A stretch of 42,949 nucleotides of DNA from Spirochaetia bacterium (GTDB taxonomy: Bacteria > Spirochaetota > Leptospiria > Leptospirales > Leptonemataceae): positions 1-42,949 of the forward strand of contig JAIOPQ010000086.1 of the NCBI GenBank assembly GCA_021413825.1, written 5' to 3'. This document shows, piece by piece, positions 16,667-24,757 of the stretch. Under the pieces are notes generated by a model. That model saw nothing but the letters and a program-made list of their open reading frames with translations. It was not told where the DNA came from and searched no databases. The translations under genes were made by a program, and so were the position numbers. The first letter of the stretch is position 1, and every line of letters begins with the position of its first letter.

Positions 16667-17509
16667 ATGCGTGTTCTAATCGTTGGAGCTGGCAGCGTAT
16701 CTGGCGGAGCTGCCATAGCGGCTGCACGCAAACTGAACGCAGAAATAATAGCAACAACCAGTCGCGCGGAGAATCTGAAGGACTGCGCGCATACAATTCA
16801 TGGAATAGACCTGGAGAATCCATCTGCAGTAGATTTGATTCTTGCGGATAAAACTTTGCGCGAGGGCGCAGTGGATTACATTATTTATGTACCTGCGCGC
16901 GGAATGGTTGGAATAGCAATTGAAGAGGCAGAGCCGGGAATGATTGAGCCCAGCCTCGCCTATTCAGTCCGGCCATATTTAAAACTGCATTCTATTCTGA
17001 AACCCAAACGAACGATAGCCCTTTCGGGTTTCATCACGATGCCAGAGCTCATGAAAATCTACGGCGCAATGAGTTTCACGAAAATCGCAATGGAAAGTCT
17101 GGCAGTGAGGAATCCGTCTGCACTCCAGGTGATTCGAATTGGAATGTTTCATAGCAATTCAGTGCGGGGCATCATGATTCTGGCACAGCGCCGTTTTATG
17201 CGCGATCCGGATTATCAGCCGGAATGGCGGGCAGAGTGGAAGGCTTCCGGTAAGCGATTTCCGGATTTCTTCTATAGTAAGAACTATGCGGCTGAAGAGG
17301 CAACCTACCGATCACATTCTAACGGTCAGGAGTTTCGTCCAACTGAGGCCAGCGATATTGAAAACGGATTTCGAATGGCACTGTCTGGAGAGAAACAGCC
17401 AATTATCAATGTGCTTGGGCCCTGGATTTGGACAGAGAATACAATGCCAGAGCTGCCAGAGGCTATCAAAAGCAGACTGCATTTCATTCCATCCGATTTG
17501 AAGTTGTAA
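16667..17509 (+). CDS. SDR-like NAD(P)-binding protein, atypical active site
   Basis: 280 residues. A good ribosome site (GGGGAG) precedes the ATG. The N-terminal VLIVGAGSVSGGAA is a Rossmann nucleotide-binding loop, and VPARGM near residue 75 corresponds to the NNAG-type region. The place of the SDR catalytic YxxxK reads MSFTK (Met135, Lys139), so the usual Tyr seems to be missing, though Tyr132 is close. The fold could therefore be an extended SDR-like epimerase or a redox sensor without standard catalysis. It follows the acyl-CoA dehydrogenase and probably shares its transcript, so a role in acyl-chain or branched-chain catabolism is possible. Confidence 0.65.
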   Translation: MRVLIVGAGSVSGGAAIAAARKLNAEIIATTSRAENLKDCAHTIHGIDLENPSAVDLILADKTLREGAVDYIIYVPARGMVGIAIEEAEPGMIEPSLAYSVRPYLKLHSILKPKRTIALSGFITMPELMKIYGAMSFTKIAMESLAVRNPSALQVIRIGMFHSNSVRGIMILAQRRFMRDPDYQPEWRAEWKASGKRFPDFFYSKNYAAEEATYRSHSNGQEFRPTEASDIENGFRMALSGEKQPIINVLGPWIWTENTMPELPEAIKSRLHFIPSDLKL

Positions 17510-17639
17510 CTTCAGAAAGCGGATTTTTCGTTTTCACCATTGAAACACCGGCTCGAATAAAGCATCCCTCAGAGGTATCCACACCATCGCCTATCGGTCA
17601 TTCAGCGAGCATTGCCGAAACATGGTGTAAGTGCAAACA

Positions 17640-17652
17640 TGTAGTGACTACA
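17640..17652. promoter_or_regulatory. Candidate TetR operator
   Basis: TGTAGT and ACTACA form a 6-bp perfect inverted repeat around a single G. It is 68 bases upstream of the TetR start in the 211-base gap after the SDR-like gene, a place where an autoregulatory operator would be expected. A longer-spaced ACACCAT/ATGGTGT pair (17581-17587 and 17622-17628) lies just before it. Confidence 0.4.
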
Positions 17653-17720
17653 AAAATGTACTTGCTAGCCAATTGCATATTGGCTCTGCTGGACCGGCAC
17701 GATTACAGGAGTAATTCCGG

Positions 17721-18278
17721 ATGGGGCTGCGCGACACAAAGAAGGAAAAAACCCGTAAACACATCTCAGATGTGGGTCGGGACCTGTTTATTAAAAAGGG
17801 ATTTGGAGCCGTCACGGTAGCTGAAATTGCTGAGAAAGCTGAAGTCGCTGTTACAACGGTTTTCAACTATTTCCCAACAAAAGAGTCCATCCTTTTTGAT
17901 CTAGAGGATGAGATTGATACTGACATTCAGGCTGCAATTCGTGAGAGAAGGCACGGCCAATCTATTCTAGATGCGCTTCACAAATACTTTCTTATGAGCA
18001 AGCTCTTCAATCCACCGAATAAAAAAGGTTTATCTGACTTCATGAAGCTAATGGTACGATCGTCGCCCGAGCTAACGTCTTACTTGCGTGGGCTCTGGGC
18101 TCGGTATGAAAAAACTCTGGCAAGAGAAATCCGGAAGGATTCCAGCACAGATAAACTCGAAGCAGAGTGTGTTGCAAAGATGATTCTCGAAGGCGTAAGC
18201 TTTGCATGTAATGCGCAGTCCCCAAAGGCCGTACTGAACATGACGTTCAGTGTTTTAAAGAATGGATGGAACAAGTGA
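17721..18278 (+). CDS. TetR-family repressor
   Basis: 185 residues. The N-terminal HTH (about 10-57) has the TetR pattern GRDLFIKKGFGAVTVAEIAEKAEVAVTTVFNYFPTKE split over two helices, and the rest is a helical ligand domain. AGGAG is placed a suitable distance before the ATG. It overlaps the following FAD monooxygenase by 13 bases, so the two are made together and the monooxygenase is the likely target of regulation. The ligand may be the aromatic or lipophilic substrate of that enzyme; this is an inference from the pairing. A candidate operator is at 17640-17652. Confidence 0.85.
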   Translation: MGLRDTKKEKTRKHISDVGRDLFIKKGFGAVTVAEIAEKAEVAVTTVFNYFPTKESILFDLEDEIDTDIQAAIRERRHGQSILDALHKYFLMSKLFNPPNKKGLSDFMKLMVRSSPELTSYLRGLWARYEKTLAREIRKDSSTDKLEAECVAKMILEGVSFACNAQSPKAVLNMTFSVLKNGWNK

Positions 18279-19801
18279 ACCGCAAAGAGCAATCGTATAA
18301 TGTTATCATATCAGGAGCCGGACCCGTGGGTCTATTTTTGGCGTGTGAGCTGGCTCTGGCGAAATGTTCAGTGCTGATGCTTGAGCGGGAAGAGAATCCG
18401 CACTCGCCTTTAAAGAAGCTTCCTTTTGGAATACGCGGACTCTCAACGCCTACGATAGAAGTACTGCATCGCCGCGGATTGCTTGAAGAACTTGAAATAC
18501 ATAAACGTTTGAAGAATCCGCATCAACATGCAGTGCAAGGACCACGCCGCCAGATGGGACACTTCGCTGGCATTCCATTTCACGAAGGCGATATTGATAC
18601 TTCGCAGTGGACGAATCGCCTCTCGGGTTCTACGGATTTCAGTTTGATCTCTGAAATGGATGAGCTTGAAACAATTCTGGCCAGGCGCGCCAGAGCGCTC
18701 GGAGTAGAAATCAAGCGTGGGTTTGCGCTGACGGAGTTTCAGCAAACAGCAGACGGAGTTACTGTTAAGGCTGCCAATCAATCGTTTCAAGGCCAGTGGC
18801 TTGTGGGTTGTGATGGAGCACGCAGTGTCGTTCGCAAGGCAGGCGGGTTTGAGTTCACAGGAACAGAGCCGGAATTTACCGGTTACTCGGTTCAGGTTGA
18901 TGTTGTTGATCCAGAAAAGCTTAAGCCAGGTCGTAACCTGACCTCGACCGGCATGTACTTACAATCACAGCCTGGTTATTTTGCCATACAAGATTTTGAT
19001 GGCGGAGCATTTCATAATTCAGATGAGCCAATCACACTCGAGCACGTGCAGAAAGTCTTGCGAAGAATTTCAGAGACCGACGTAACCCTCAATACTTTGC
19101 ATATTGCAACTACGTGGACAGACCGAGCACGTCAGGCGACAACCTATCGCAACGGACGAATCCTATTAGCGGGCGATGCAGCACACATTCATTCTCCGCT
19201 TGGTGGTCAGGGACTCAACCTTGGGCTGGGTGACGCGATGAACCTGGGCTGGAAGCTTGCAGCAACTGTACACAACAGAGCTCCGGAAGGTTTACTGGAT
19301 ACGTATCAAACTGAAAGACAGCCAGTTGGCGCACAGGTTCTGGATTGGTCACGCGCTCAGGTTGCCATTATGAAACCTGGTCCAACTGCACGCGCATTGC
19401 ATGCGATCTTCCGCGATCTTATGAATACCAGCGATGGTGCAACGTATGTTGCAGGCAGAGTATGGGGGATCTTTACACAGTACGATCTGGGCGATGGACA
19501 TCCGTTGGTCGGTCTAAGTCTTCCCAATTTAGAATTGGACGACGCCTCCAGAGTCGGAGAACTTCTGCGCGATGGACAAGGCATGATGCTTGATTTTGAA
19601 ATGAACACTTCCATTGAAACTCTGATGAGTAAGTATATAAATCGAATCAAGTACGTTCAGGTTCATGCAAAAAGCCCCGCGGATGTCAGCGCCATGCTGG
19701 TTCGCCCGGATGGAACAATCGTTTGGGCTTCAAGCAGTTCGCCGAATATTCGCGAGGCTGAGGATGCTGCAGCTCGGTGGTTTAGTCCGGCAAATAGATA
19801 G
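18266..19801 (+). CDS. FAD-dependent aromatic monooxygenase (PheA/TfdB type)
   Basis: 511 residues of the class A flavoprotein monooxygenase family. The three hallmark motifs are present: GAGPVGLFLA (FAD ADP-binding, about 17-26), the DG motif in VGCDGARSVVRK and the GD motif in GRILLAGDAAHIHSPLGGQGLNLGLGDA. The C-terminal thioredoxin-like segment with a PDGTIVWAS ending is typical of the PheA/TfdB group. It would hydroxylate an aromatic or polyketide-like substrate with NAD(P)H and oxygen. It is encoded overlapping a TetR gene and converges on the REC-REC-GGDEF gene with 5 bases between the stops. Confidence 0.87.
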   Translation: MEQVNRKEQSYNVIISGAGPVGLFLACELALAKCSVLMLEREENPHSPLKKLPFGIRGLSTPTIEVLHRRGLLEELEIHKRLKNPHQHAVQGPRRQMGHFAGIPFHEGDIDTSQWTNRLSGSTDFSLISEMDELETILARRARALGVEIKRGFALTEFQQTADGVTVKAANQSFQGQWLVGCDGARSVVRKAGGFEFTGTEPEFTGYSVQVDVVDPEKLKPGRNLTSTGMYLQSQPGYFAIQDFDGGAFHNSDEPITLEHVQKVLRRISETDVTLNTLHIATTWTDRARQATTYRNGRILLAGDAAHIHSPLGGQGLNLGLGDAMNLGWKLAATVHNRAPEGLLDTYQTERQPVGAQVLDWSRAQVAIMKPGPTARALHAIFRDLMNTSDGATYVAGRVWGIFTQYDLGDGHPLVGLSLPNLELDDASRVGELLRDGQGMMLDFEMNTSIETLMSKYINRIKYVQVHAKSPADVSAMLVRPDGTIVWASSSSPNIREAEDAAARWFSPANR

Positions 19802-19806
19802 AGATA

Positions 19807-21057
19807 TCAACGGATCAGAGCTACTTTATTCCCGCCCAGGTTTTTTGCATGGCGTACTGCACGTTCGGCTGCGTTTTCCATTTCAATCAAGTCCCCGTAA
19901 CGCGGGTAAGAAGCGATTCCGCAAGAGAATGTGGCGTAAAAATCGCCTGCATCAGACGTATGGCGAATCTGAGCAAAGTCTACGCGAATTTCATTGAATA
20001 TACGTGACGCCGTCATTGCGTCCATTGAATTGATTATGATTCCAAACTCCTCGCCGCCCAGTCTACCAACAACGTCTGCGCTCCATACCCGTTGTTTGAG
20101 TAGCCGAGCCAGGCTTTTTAGAACAATGTCGCCTATCGGATGGCCATAGGTATCGTTGATGCGTTTGAACTTGTCAATATCCACGATGACGAAAGGGACC
20201 TCTTTACCTTCAACTGACGCGCTCTTGATCCGTTGCTCTAGAGCCTCGTGAATTCCTGTATGAGTCAGAAGCCCGGTGAGGCTATCGCGGCGCATGAGCG
20301 AATGTAAAGAGCGTGCTCGGTCAACGCGAGAAAGAACAAAAAGGACGAGATACTCCGGATGAATTGGTCTAGTCAGGTAATCATCTCCACCTTTCTGCAG
20401 AGCCACGGTCTGACGGCCCTGGTCGGTGTCGTTTGAATGAAATACAATGGGGATACTCTGAAATTCATGTTGCTGACGCATGACGGCTGCCAGTTCCATT
20501 CCAAGAATTTCTGGATAGTAAAGATCCATTAGTATTAGTTCCGGCGAAAAGTCAGCCACAGCAGAATAAATTGTGAGGGGATTTGAGATTACGCAGGTTA
20601 GTATTCCTGCATTGCGCAGGATTGTTTCAAATTCGCTTGCTAGCGTTGAGTCACTCTCCACGATCAGCACGCGGTGTTTTTGGATTTCACGCTCAGTGGT
20701 AAGCGTATCCAGGATTCCAATAAGCGCATCTATGTTCACCGGTCTTGGAAAAAATCCGCGTGCGCCAAAGCGCACGGAGCGCAGACGTAAACCAGGATCT
20801 CCGCTATCCGCAATAAATATGATTGGTGGAGGAGGATTCAACTCCGACTGGATTTCACCAATTTCCAGGGCCATGTCCCCTTCAAGATCCGTAAGTGAAA
20901 TCAGAATGACAGCAGGCAAGGATCGTTTAGCTTCAGCAGTTGCCTGTGCGAGCGTATCAAACGAAGAAATGCCGTAGCCATAGTGTCCAATTTGTGACGC
21001 TAGATCTTCGCGCCTTGCAGCTGATCCGTCCACCAGGTATATTAGCCGGTTACTCAC
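19807..21057 (-). CDS. PleD-like REC-REC-GGDEF diguanylate cyclase
   Basis: 416 residues. Residues 1-120 form a receiver-like domain in which the phospho-acceptor Asp is replaced (ILISL, Ser54), the acidic pair is only partly kept (LVDGS) and the conserved Lys is Arg (FFPRP), so it is probably not phosphorylated. Residues about 127-245 form a complete receiver with Asp178 (LILMDLYYP). A GGDEF domain follows with GGEEF at 334-338. The I-site keeps Asp328, but Trp325 stands where Arg is expected, so product inhibition is likely weakened. The layout matches Caulobacter PleD, with the first receiver serving for dimerisation. No kinase is adjacent. Confidence 0.88.
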   Translation of the reverse strand: MSNRLIYLVDGSAARREDLASQIGHYGYGISSFDTLAQATAEAKRSLPAVILISLTDLEGDMALEIGEIQSELNPPPPIIFIADSGDPGLRLRSVRFGARGFFPRPVNIDALIGILDTLTTEREIQKHRVLIVESDSTLASEFETILRNAGILTCVISNPLTIYSAVADFSPELILMDLYYPEILGMELAAVMRQQHEFQSIPIVFHSNDTDQGRQTVALQKGGDDYLTRPIHPEYLVLFVLSRVDRARSLHSLMRRDSLTGLLTHTGIHEALEQRIKSASVEGKEVPFVIVDIDKFKRINDTYGHPIGDIVLKSLARLLKQRVWSADVVGRLGGEEFGIIINSMDAMTASRIFNEIRVDFAQIRHTSDAGDFYATFSCGIASYPRYGDLIEMENAAERAVRHAKNLGGNKVALIR

Positions 21058-21124
21058 GTTCGGAATACGTTTTCAGTCACGCAGGCGATCTCAAGTCTTT
21101 TTCAAATTCATAGTGGAGTTAGTG

Positions 21125-21913
21125 ATGCCTGGATCCTTCAACGGTGCGAAATACAAGGCGTTTGTGCGCGAGAAGATCCCGGTTCGCTGGCACATGTCAC
21201 TCATTTTACTTGGAAGCGCGCTGGCCGGCATGATCGCTTCCAAGGTTATGCAGTTGCTTGGGCTTCACCCGCTCTGGTTGAGATATGTTCTGACTGCCCT
21301 CGTCTCGTACGTTTTCTTTTTGATCTGGATCAAAGTCTGGCTTCTGTACATATCTCCGGATCGAAAATCAAAGGACCATACAGAGGGAGTCAATCTCGAC
21401 GGCGTGCCGAATCTAAGCGGAGAAATTCCAATTCCCGGGGAGTCTACGGTCTTTGAGGGAGCAGGGGGAGAATTTGGCGGCGCTGGAAGCTCCGGTTCCT
21501 GGGGTGACGTAAGCGAATCTACGAACACTGCTCTAAGCGAAAGTAGCCTGCCAGCAAAAGGTAGTTTTGATCTGGATGTGAGTATTCCCGATGTAGACGA
21601 GGGTGTTGTGCCACTGTTGATTATGCTGGCGCTTGGACTTGTGCTCGCTGCGGTTTTTGGCGGAGCAGTTTTCCTGGTCTATCAGGCGCCTGCGATTCTG
21701 TCTGAAGTCGCGCTTGAGTTTTTACTCTCGGCTGGCCTCGTAAATTCGGCGAAGGCGATGAGCACCGGGAGCTGGGTTGGCAGCGTACTTTCGCGTACAT
21801 GGATTCCGTTTTCTCTTGTGACGGCGGTGGCCGCTATACTCGGTTTGGTAATCGGTCATTTTTGCCCCGATGCAGAAAAGCTTATGGATGCGATCAGAAG
21901 CTGCGTCCTATAA
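21125..21913 (+). CDS. Membrane protein with Gly/Ser-rich linker, unknown function
   Basis: 262 residues from ATG 21125, which has GGAG six bases upstream; a GTG at 21113 is not needed. Two membrane helices are at about 23-45 and 55-72. A soluble acidic and Gly-rich stretch follows (about 85-150, with EGAGGEFGGAGSSGSWGD), then two or three further helices from about 160. The Gly-rich segment with a Trp resembles the tails of TPM-domain membrane proteins, but I see no TPM domain. The C-terminus ends in Cys-containing ...SCVL. A DUF1232 gene follows after 49 bases, suggesting a membrane-linked pair. Confidence 0.62.
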   Translation: MPGSFNGAKYKAFVREKIPVRWHMSLILLGSALAGMIASKVMQLLGLHPLWLRYVLTALVSYVFFLIWIKVWLLYISPDRKSKDHTEGVNLDGVPNLSGEIPIPGESTVFEGAGGEFGGAGSSGSWGDVSESTNTALSESSLPAKGSFDLDVSIPDVDEGVVPLLIMLALGLVLAAVFGGAVFLVYQAPAILSEVALEFLLSAGLVNSAKAMSTGSWVGSVLSRTWIPFSLVTAVAAILGLVIGHFCPDAEKLMDAIRSCVL

Positions 21914-21962
21914 GTTTTGGTTTTTACTTGATCTCAGGCGCCATTTGTCCGTCTAATCAAGT

Positions 21963-22340
21963 ATGAGCGATTCAAAGATCAACCCCGGGGATTCCTTGCC
22001 CTCCGCAACATCGGCTCCACGTGCCATAGTGCCGGAAGTGATTTCGCCTGGTAGCGTATCAGCGATTGAAGAAGAAACAGAGCGGGTTGCACCCGCAACC
22101 GGGATGAAGCGAATCCTCTGGATTCTTGTGGCAATATTCTGCGCGTTCTGGATTGTTTTTCCGGAACCTACGGATGTAATCCCAATTCTTGGCTGGTTGG
22201 ATGAAGGTTTGGCCGCGGGAATTTTACTCACGGCGCTTGCTCGAATTGGAATTCACATTCCGTTTGTAAGCAAATGGGTGGAAAGCTATGTGGCAAAGCG
22301 CTCGATGGGAATAATCGGCGGTAAAAAGAAGAAAAAATAA
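21963..22340 (+). CDS. DUF1232 (YkvA-type) membrane protein
   Basis: 125 residues. A disordered, Pro/Ser/Glu-rich N-terminal stretch of about 48 residues is followed by a membrane helix (about 49-65). The DUF1232 signature comes next: PEPTDVIPILGWLDEGLAAG, with the invariant P-D-x-I-P...D pattern, then another helix. The C-terminus is very basic (GGKKKKK). The family is membrane-associated and has no firm function. It follows the Gly-rich membrane protein and faces the citrate synthase-like gene across a hairpin. Confidence 0.78.
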   Translation: MSDSKINPGDSLPSATSAPRAIVPEVISPGSVSAIEEETERVAPATGMKRILWILVAIFCAFWIVFPEPTDVIPILGWLDEGLAAGILLTALARIGIHIPFVSKWVESYVAKRSMGIIGGKKKKK

Positions 22341-22350
22341 CGCGATATTC

Positions 22351-22377
22351 CTGGGGCGCGCGCAACGCGGCGCCCAG
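22351..22377. terminator. GC-rich hairpin between convergent genes
   Basis: CTGGG-G-CGC pairs with GCGCCCAG across an Ala/Cys-rich loop region (one bulged G), between the stop of the DUF1232 gene (22340) and that of the citrate synthase-like gene (22405). No T-tract is present, but the site is where a shared terminator would lie. Confidence 0.45.
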
Positions 22378-22404
22378 CTCAATCAAACGTTAAGCGATCT
22401 TTCC

Positions 22405-23703
22405 CTAGAGGGTCCAGCTTTTTGACTTGTGTGTAGCCGGAAAGGCCCGTTCTGATACGCCTGTGTAGATTTGGCCGGGTCTGTAGGAACCGCGCGGCCT
22501 TTCCAGATGTTGTTCAACCCAGTGTGCCAGCCAGCCTGAAAGTTTGCCCATAGTGCGGATCACATTGTTCATTGTCATGGGTAGTCCCATCATTCTGAAA
22601 ATCAGAGCAGAATAAAAGTCCAGGTTTGGGTACAATCCCTTCTCTTTGAAGAATGGATGGCCGAGGGTAAACTCCTCCACTTCCAGCGCTTTTGCAAAAA
22701 GCGGGTCTGACTGGGAAATTTCATGGGTCTTTCTATAATCATGAAATAACTTTTTTGCAATTGTAGCACGCGGATCGATTCCCTTGTACCCGGGATGACC
22801 AAACCCATTGGATCTAATTACTTCCTGGCCTTTGATGAACTTTTCAAAGTATTCTTCTGCGCTGTGATGCCGCTCTGTCATCTCCATGAGCATAGGAATG
22901 GGAGGTTTGTTAGCCCCGTATTCACGTGAGCCCCAGAGAGCGCACATGGCAGCGTTAATGCATGCAAACATGTTAGCTTGTGTGCTCGCGACAAGGCGCA
23001 TGGTTGCCGTTGCTACGTTCTGTTCATGATCGCTGTAGAGGACCAGAATCTGATTTAGCAATCGATCGTACTCTTTTGGGACTTCATAGTCGTCTGCTGG
23101 ATGAGCAAACATCATATTCAAAAAGTTTGTGCAGTAGGGAAGTTCGTCTCGCGGATATACAATTGGTTGCCCAACGGATTTTTTATAAGCCCATGCAGCC
23201 AGTGTTCTGACTTTTGCAAGTAATCTTGCACGGATGTCAATTCCCTTGGCCAGGTTCTCTTCATAGGTGGCAGGGTAGTAGGCGGACAGTGCTGTGACCA
23301 TGGTTGCAAGAATGGCAAGCGGATGCGCATCGCCTGGAAATGCGTCGAAAAAGTGGCGCATTGATTCGTGAATCATGGAATGCTTGCAAAGTTCGTTTGA
23401 ATATTTTGCGTACTGGTTCTGATCTGGCAACTCGCCGTTGCTCAAAAGGTATGATACCTCTACAAAGCTAGAGTGCTCCACAAGGTCCTCGATTCTGTAA
23501 CCGCGATATAGCAGCCTGTTATGCTCTGAATCGATGTACGTGATGGAACTCTGCGCTATGTTGGTGTCGTTTAGTCTTGGATCAAAAACGCGATAACCGG
23601 TTTTCTCAAAGAGCAGCTGCGCGTCAATGGAGGGCGCCCCTTCCGATGCCTGAATAACGGGCAGGACGTAGTGTTTACCATTTAGTTCGATCTTCGCTTC
23701 CAT
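22405..23703 (-). CDS. Citrate synthase-like protein with altered active site
   Basis: 432 residues, the normal length of the large GltA-type citrate synthase, and clearly homologous throughout (for example SDHEQN, FGHPGYKGIDPRAT, LYPNLDFYS, RPGQIYTG). Conserved residues are His226 (E. coli mature numbering has the same position), His303 (E. coli His305), Arg312 in DPRAT and Asp362 of the catalytic triad. However the HGG loop that should carry the catalytic His (E. coli His264, in PAHGGAN) reads SREYGAN, with Glu261 in its place, and the citrate-binding Arg387 is Lys387. The codon for Glu261 is at 22921-22923. A normal citrate synthase would need that His to polarise oxaloacetate and acetyl-CoA. 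It may be a different C-C ligase, a regulator or an inactive paralogue; whether the genome has another, normal gltA cannot be seen here. Confidence 0.86.
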   Translation of the reverse strand: MEAKIELNGKHYVLPVIQASEGAPSIDAQLLFEKTGYRVFDPRLNDTNIAQSSITYIDSEHNRLLYRGYRIEDLVEHSSFVEVSYLLSNGELPDQNQYAKYSNELCKHSMIHESMRHFFDAFPGDAHPLAILATMVTALSAYYPATYEENLAKGIDIRARLLAKVRTLAAWAYKKSVGQPIVYPRDELPYCTNFLNMMFAHPADDYEVPKEYDRLLNQILVLYSDHEQNVATATMRLVASTQANMFACINAAMCALWGSREYGANKPPIPMLMEMTERHHSAEEYFEKFIKGQEVIRSNGFGHPGYKGIDPRATIAKKLFHDYRKTHEISQSDPLFAKALEVEEFTLGHPFFKEKGLYPNLDFYSALIFRMMGLPMTMNNVIRTMGKLSGWLAHWVEQHLERPRGSYRPGQIYTGVSERAFPATHKSKSWTL

Positions 23704-23760
23704 ATGTCTGATTCGATTGAGCGTTCGAGCCCTCTGAATGCAAGCATATTCGTATGGCGA

Positions 23761-24405
23761 TCATGGCTGCTCTACGCAGAGCAGGGACTGGAGTACATTG
23801 CAGTTTGGCGCAGTATTGCGTATGCTGGTATTGCTGGTGGAATTGCCTATTCCAGTTCCACCCTGGAAACCGGCTGTGCCGTCTGCCCAGAAATTGCATC
23901 GATTGGCCGTTGAGCCCTGCCAATCACTGGGTGTGCCGCGCGTTCCAATCCAGAACACGGCGGCCGTTCCGGTAAAGGAATTGGTAAATGGGAACGTTGC
24001 AATGGCCGCTGCGTTTGTTGTGAAGATCGGCGTGGTGCCGTTGGCCCGGTAATATGTTGTGTTGGCAAGTAGCACCCAGTCAACGTTCTCTAGAATTCCA
24101 TTGGTAACACAGAGCGTTGAAGTGCAGGCAGTGCGGGTTGCTGCATCCGCGAGGAATGCCTTATAAGTAGACGTTGTTGCGGGACGGTTCGCGTCGCTGT
24201 TGCACAATGCATCTGCAGCCGCGATATTTCCAAAGTTGCCGTTGTGCGTGGTTGCGCTCAAGAAGATTCGCCTTTGCGATGCCACGGAACTAATTGACGT
24301 AGAAGAACTGGTGCCCTGCGCCAATAGAAGTCCAATGAAGGCATTGGTTGCGTCGTAGTGGGCGCAGCTGGCCAGGAGAATAAGGAGAACGGCATATGCC
24401 CGCAT
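23761..24405 (-). CDS. DUF1554-domain lipoprotein
   Basis: About 214 residues from ATG 24405, where translation gives MRAYAVLLILLASC, a lipoprotein signal with lipidated Cys14; the upstream open frame has no export signal and is not used. The mature protein has the DUF1554 pattern (C-type-lectin-like): RRIFLSATTHNGNFG, DALCNSDANRP, YKAFLADAATRTAC, VFWIGTRGT and the closing NCNVLQSLLCVEQ, with paired cysteines. DUF1554 was described from Leptospira and its members are secreted or surface-exposed, of unknown role. It lies divergent from the small lipoprotein at 24551. Confidence 0.86.
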   Translation of the reverse strand: MRAYAVLLILLASCAHYDATNAFIGLLLAQGTSSSTSISSVASQRRIFLSATTHNGNFGNIAAADALCNSDANRPATTSTYKAFLADAATRTACTSTLCVTNGILENVDWVLLANTTYYRANGTTPIFTTNAAAIATFPFTNSFTGTAAVFWIGTRGTPSDWQGSTANRCNFWADGTAGFQGGTGIGNSTSNTSIRNTAPNCNVLQSLLCVEQP

Positions 24406-24495
24406 TAGTCTGATCCGGACTTTGGCATAGTACGGTGCAACTGCTATTTTCTGGAGATACGCGTTCCTCCCCAGACAATGAGATTCTAAAAATGC

Positions 24496-24523
24496 TTGAT
24501 GCATCTGGCCTGTCGTCTATGAT
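24496..24523 (+). promoter_or_regulatory. Sigma70-like promoter for the lipoprotein/MauG unit
   Basis: TTGATG (24496-24501) and TATGAT (24518-24523), separated by 16 bases, match sigma70 elements at 4 of 6 and 5 of 6 positions. Transcription would begin near 24530, about 20 bases before the ATG at 24551, leaving the GGAGG ribosome site in the leader. This is the best promoter match in the window. Confidence 0.6.
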
Positions 24524-24550
24524 TTCGTCTAATTGATTGTGGAGGCCTCT

Positions 24551-24757
24551 ATGCGCAGGCTATTGTACGGAATCATCTTTCTTGCGGGCCTTCTCGGGAT
24601 AACAGCTTGTGGGCTCTTGAATCCAGACAAGAAAGAAGAAGACAACAACCTTACGCTTCTGCTCATTCTTGCAGCACTACGCGGAAGTGGAAGTGGCAGC
24701 ACTTGCTCAAATCAATCCGGCCTTGTGATTTGCATTCCACCTGGAGTTCCATTATGA
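24551..24757 (+). CDS. Small lipoprotein
   Basis: 68 residues. GGAGG precedes ATG 24551. The signal peptide ends in GITAC with Cys20 as the predicted lipidated residue, followed by LLNPDKKEEDNN. The remaining 35 residues hold a hydrophobic helix (LTLLLILAALRGSGSGS) and a two-Cys tail (TCSNQ...VICIP). The same layout, an acidic linker plus an Ala/Leu helix behind a lipid anchor, occurs in the Cys-rich lipoprotein at 12759. The next gene overlaps its stop codon by ATGA, so they are co-translated. No known domain. Confidence 0.72.
   Translation: MRRLLYGIIFLAGLLGITACGLLNPDKKEEDNNLTLLLILAALRGSGSGSTCSNQSGLVICIPPGVPL

Noticed and set aside
17499..17514. TGAAGT/ACTTCA hairpin at the end of the SDR-like gene as a terminator
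   Set aside because: The stem is short, A-T-rich and overlaps the coding end; the T-run is not adjacent.
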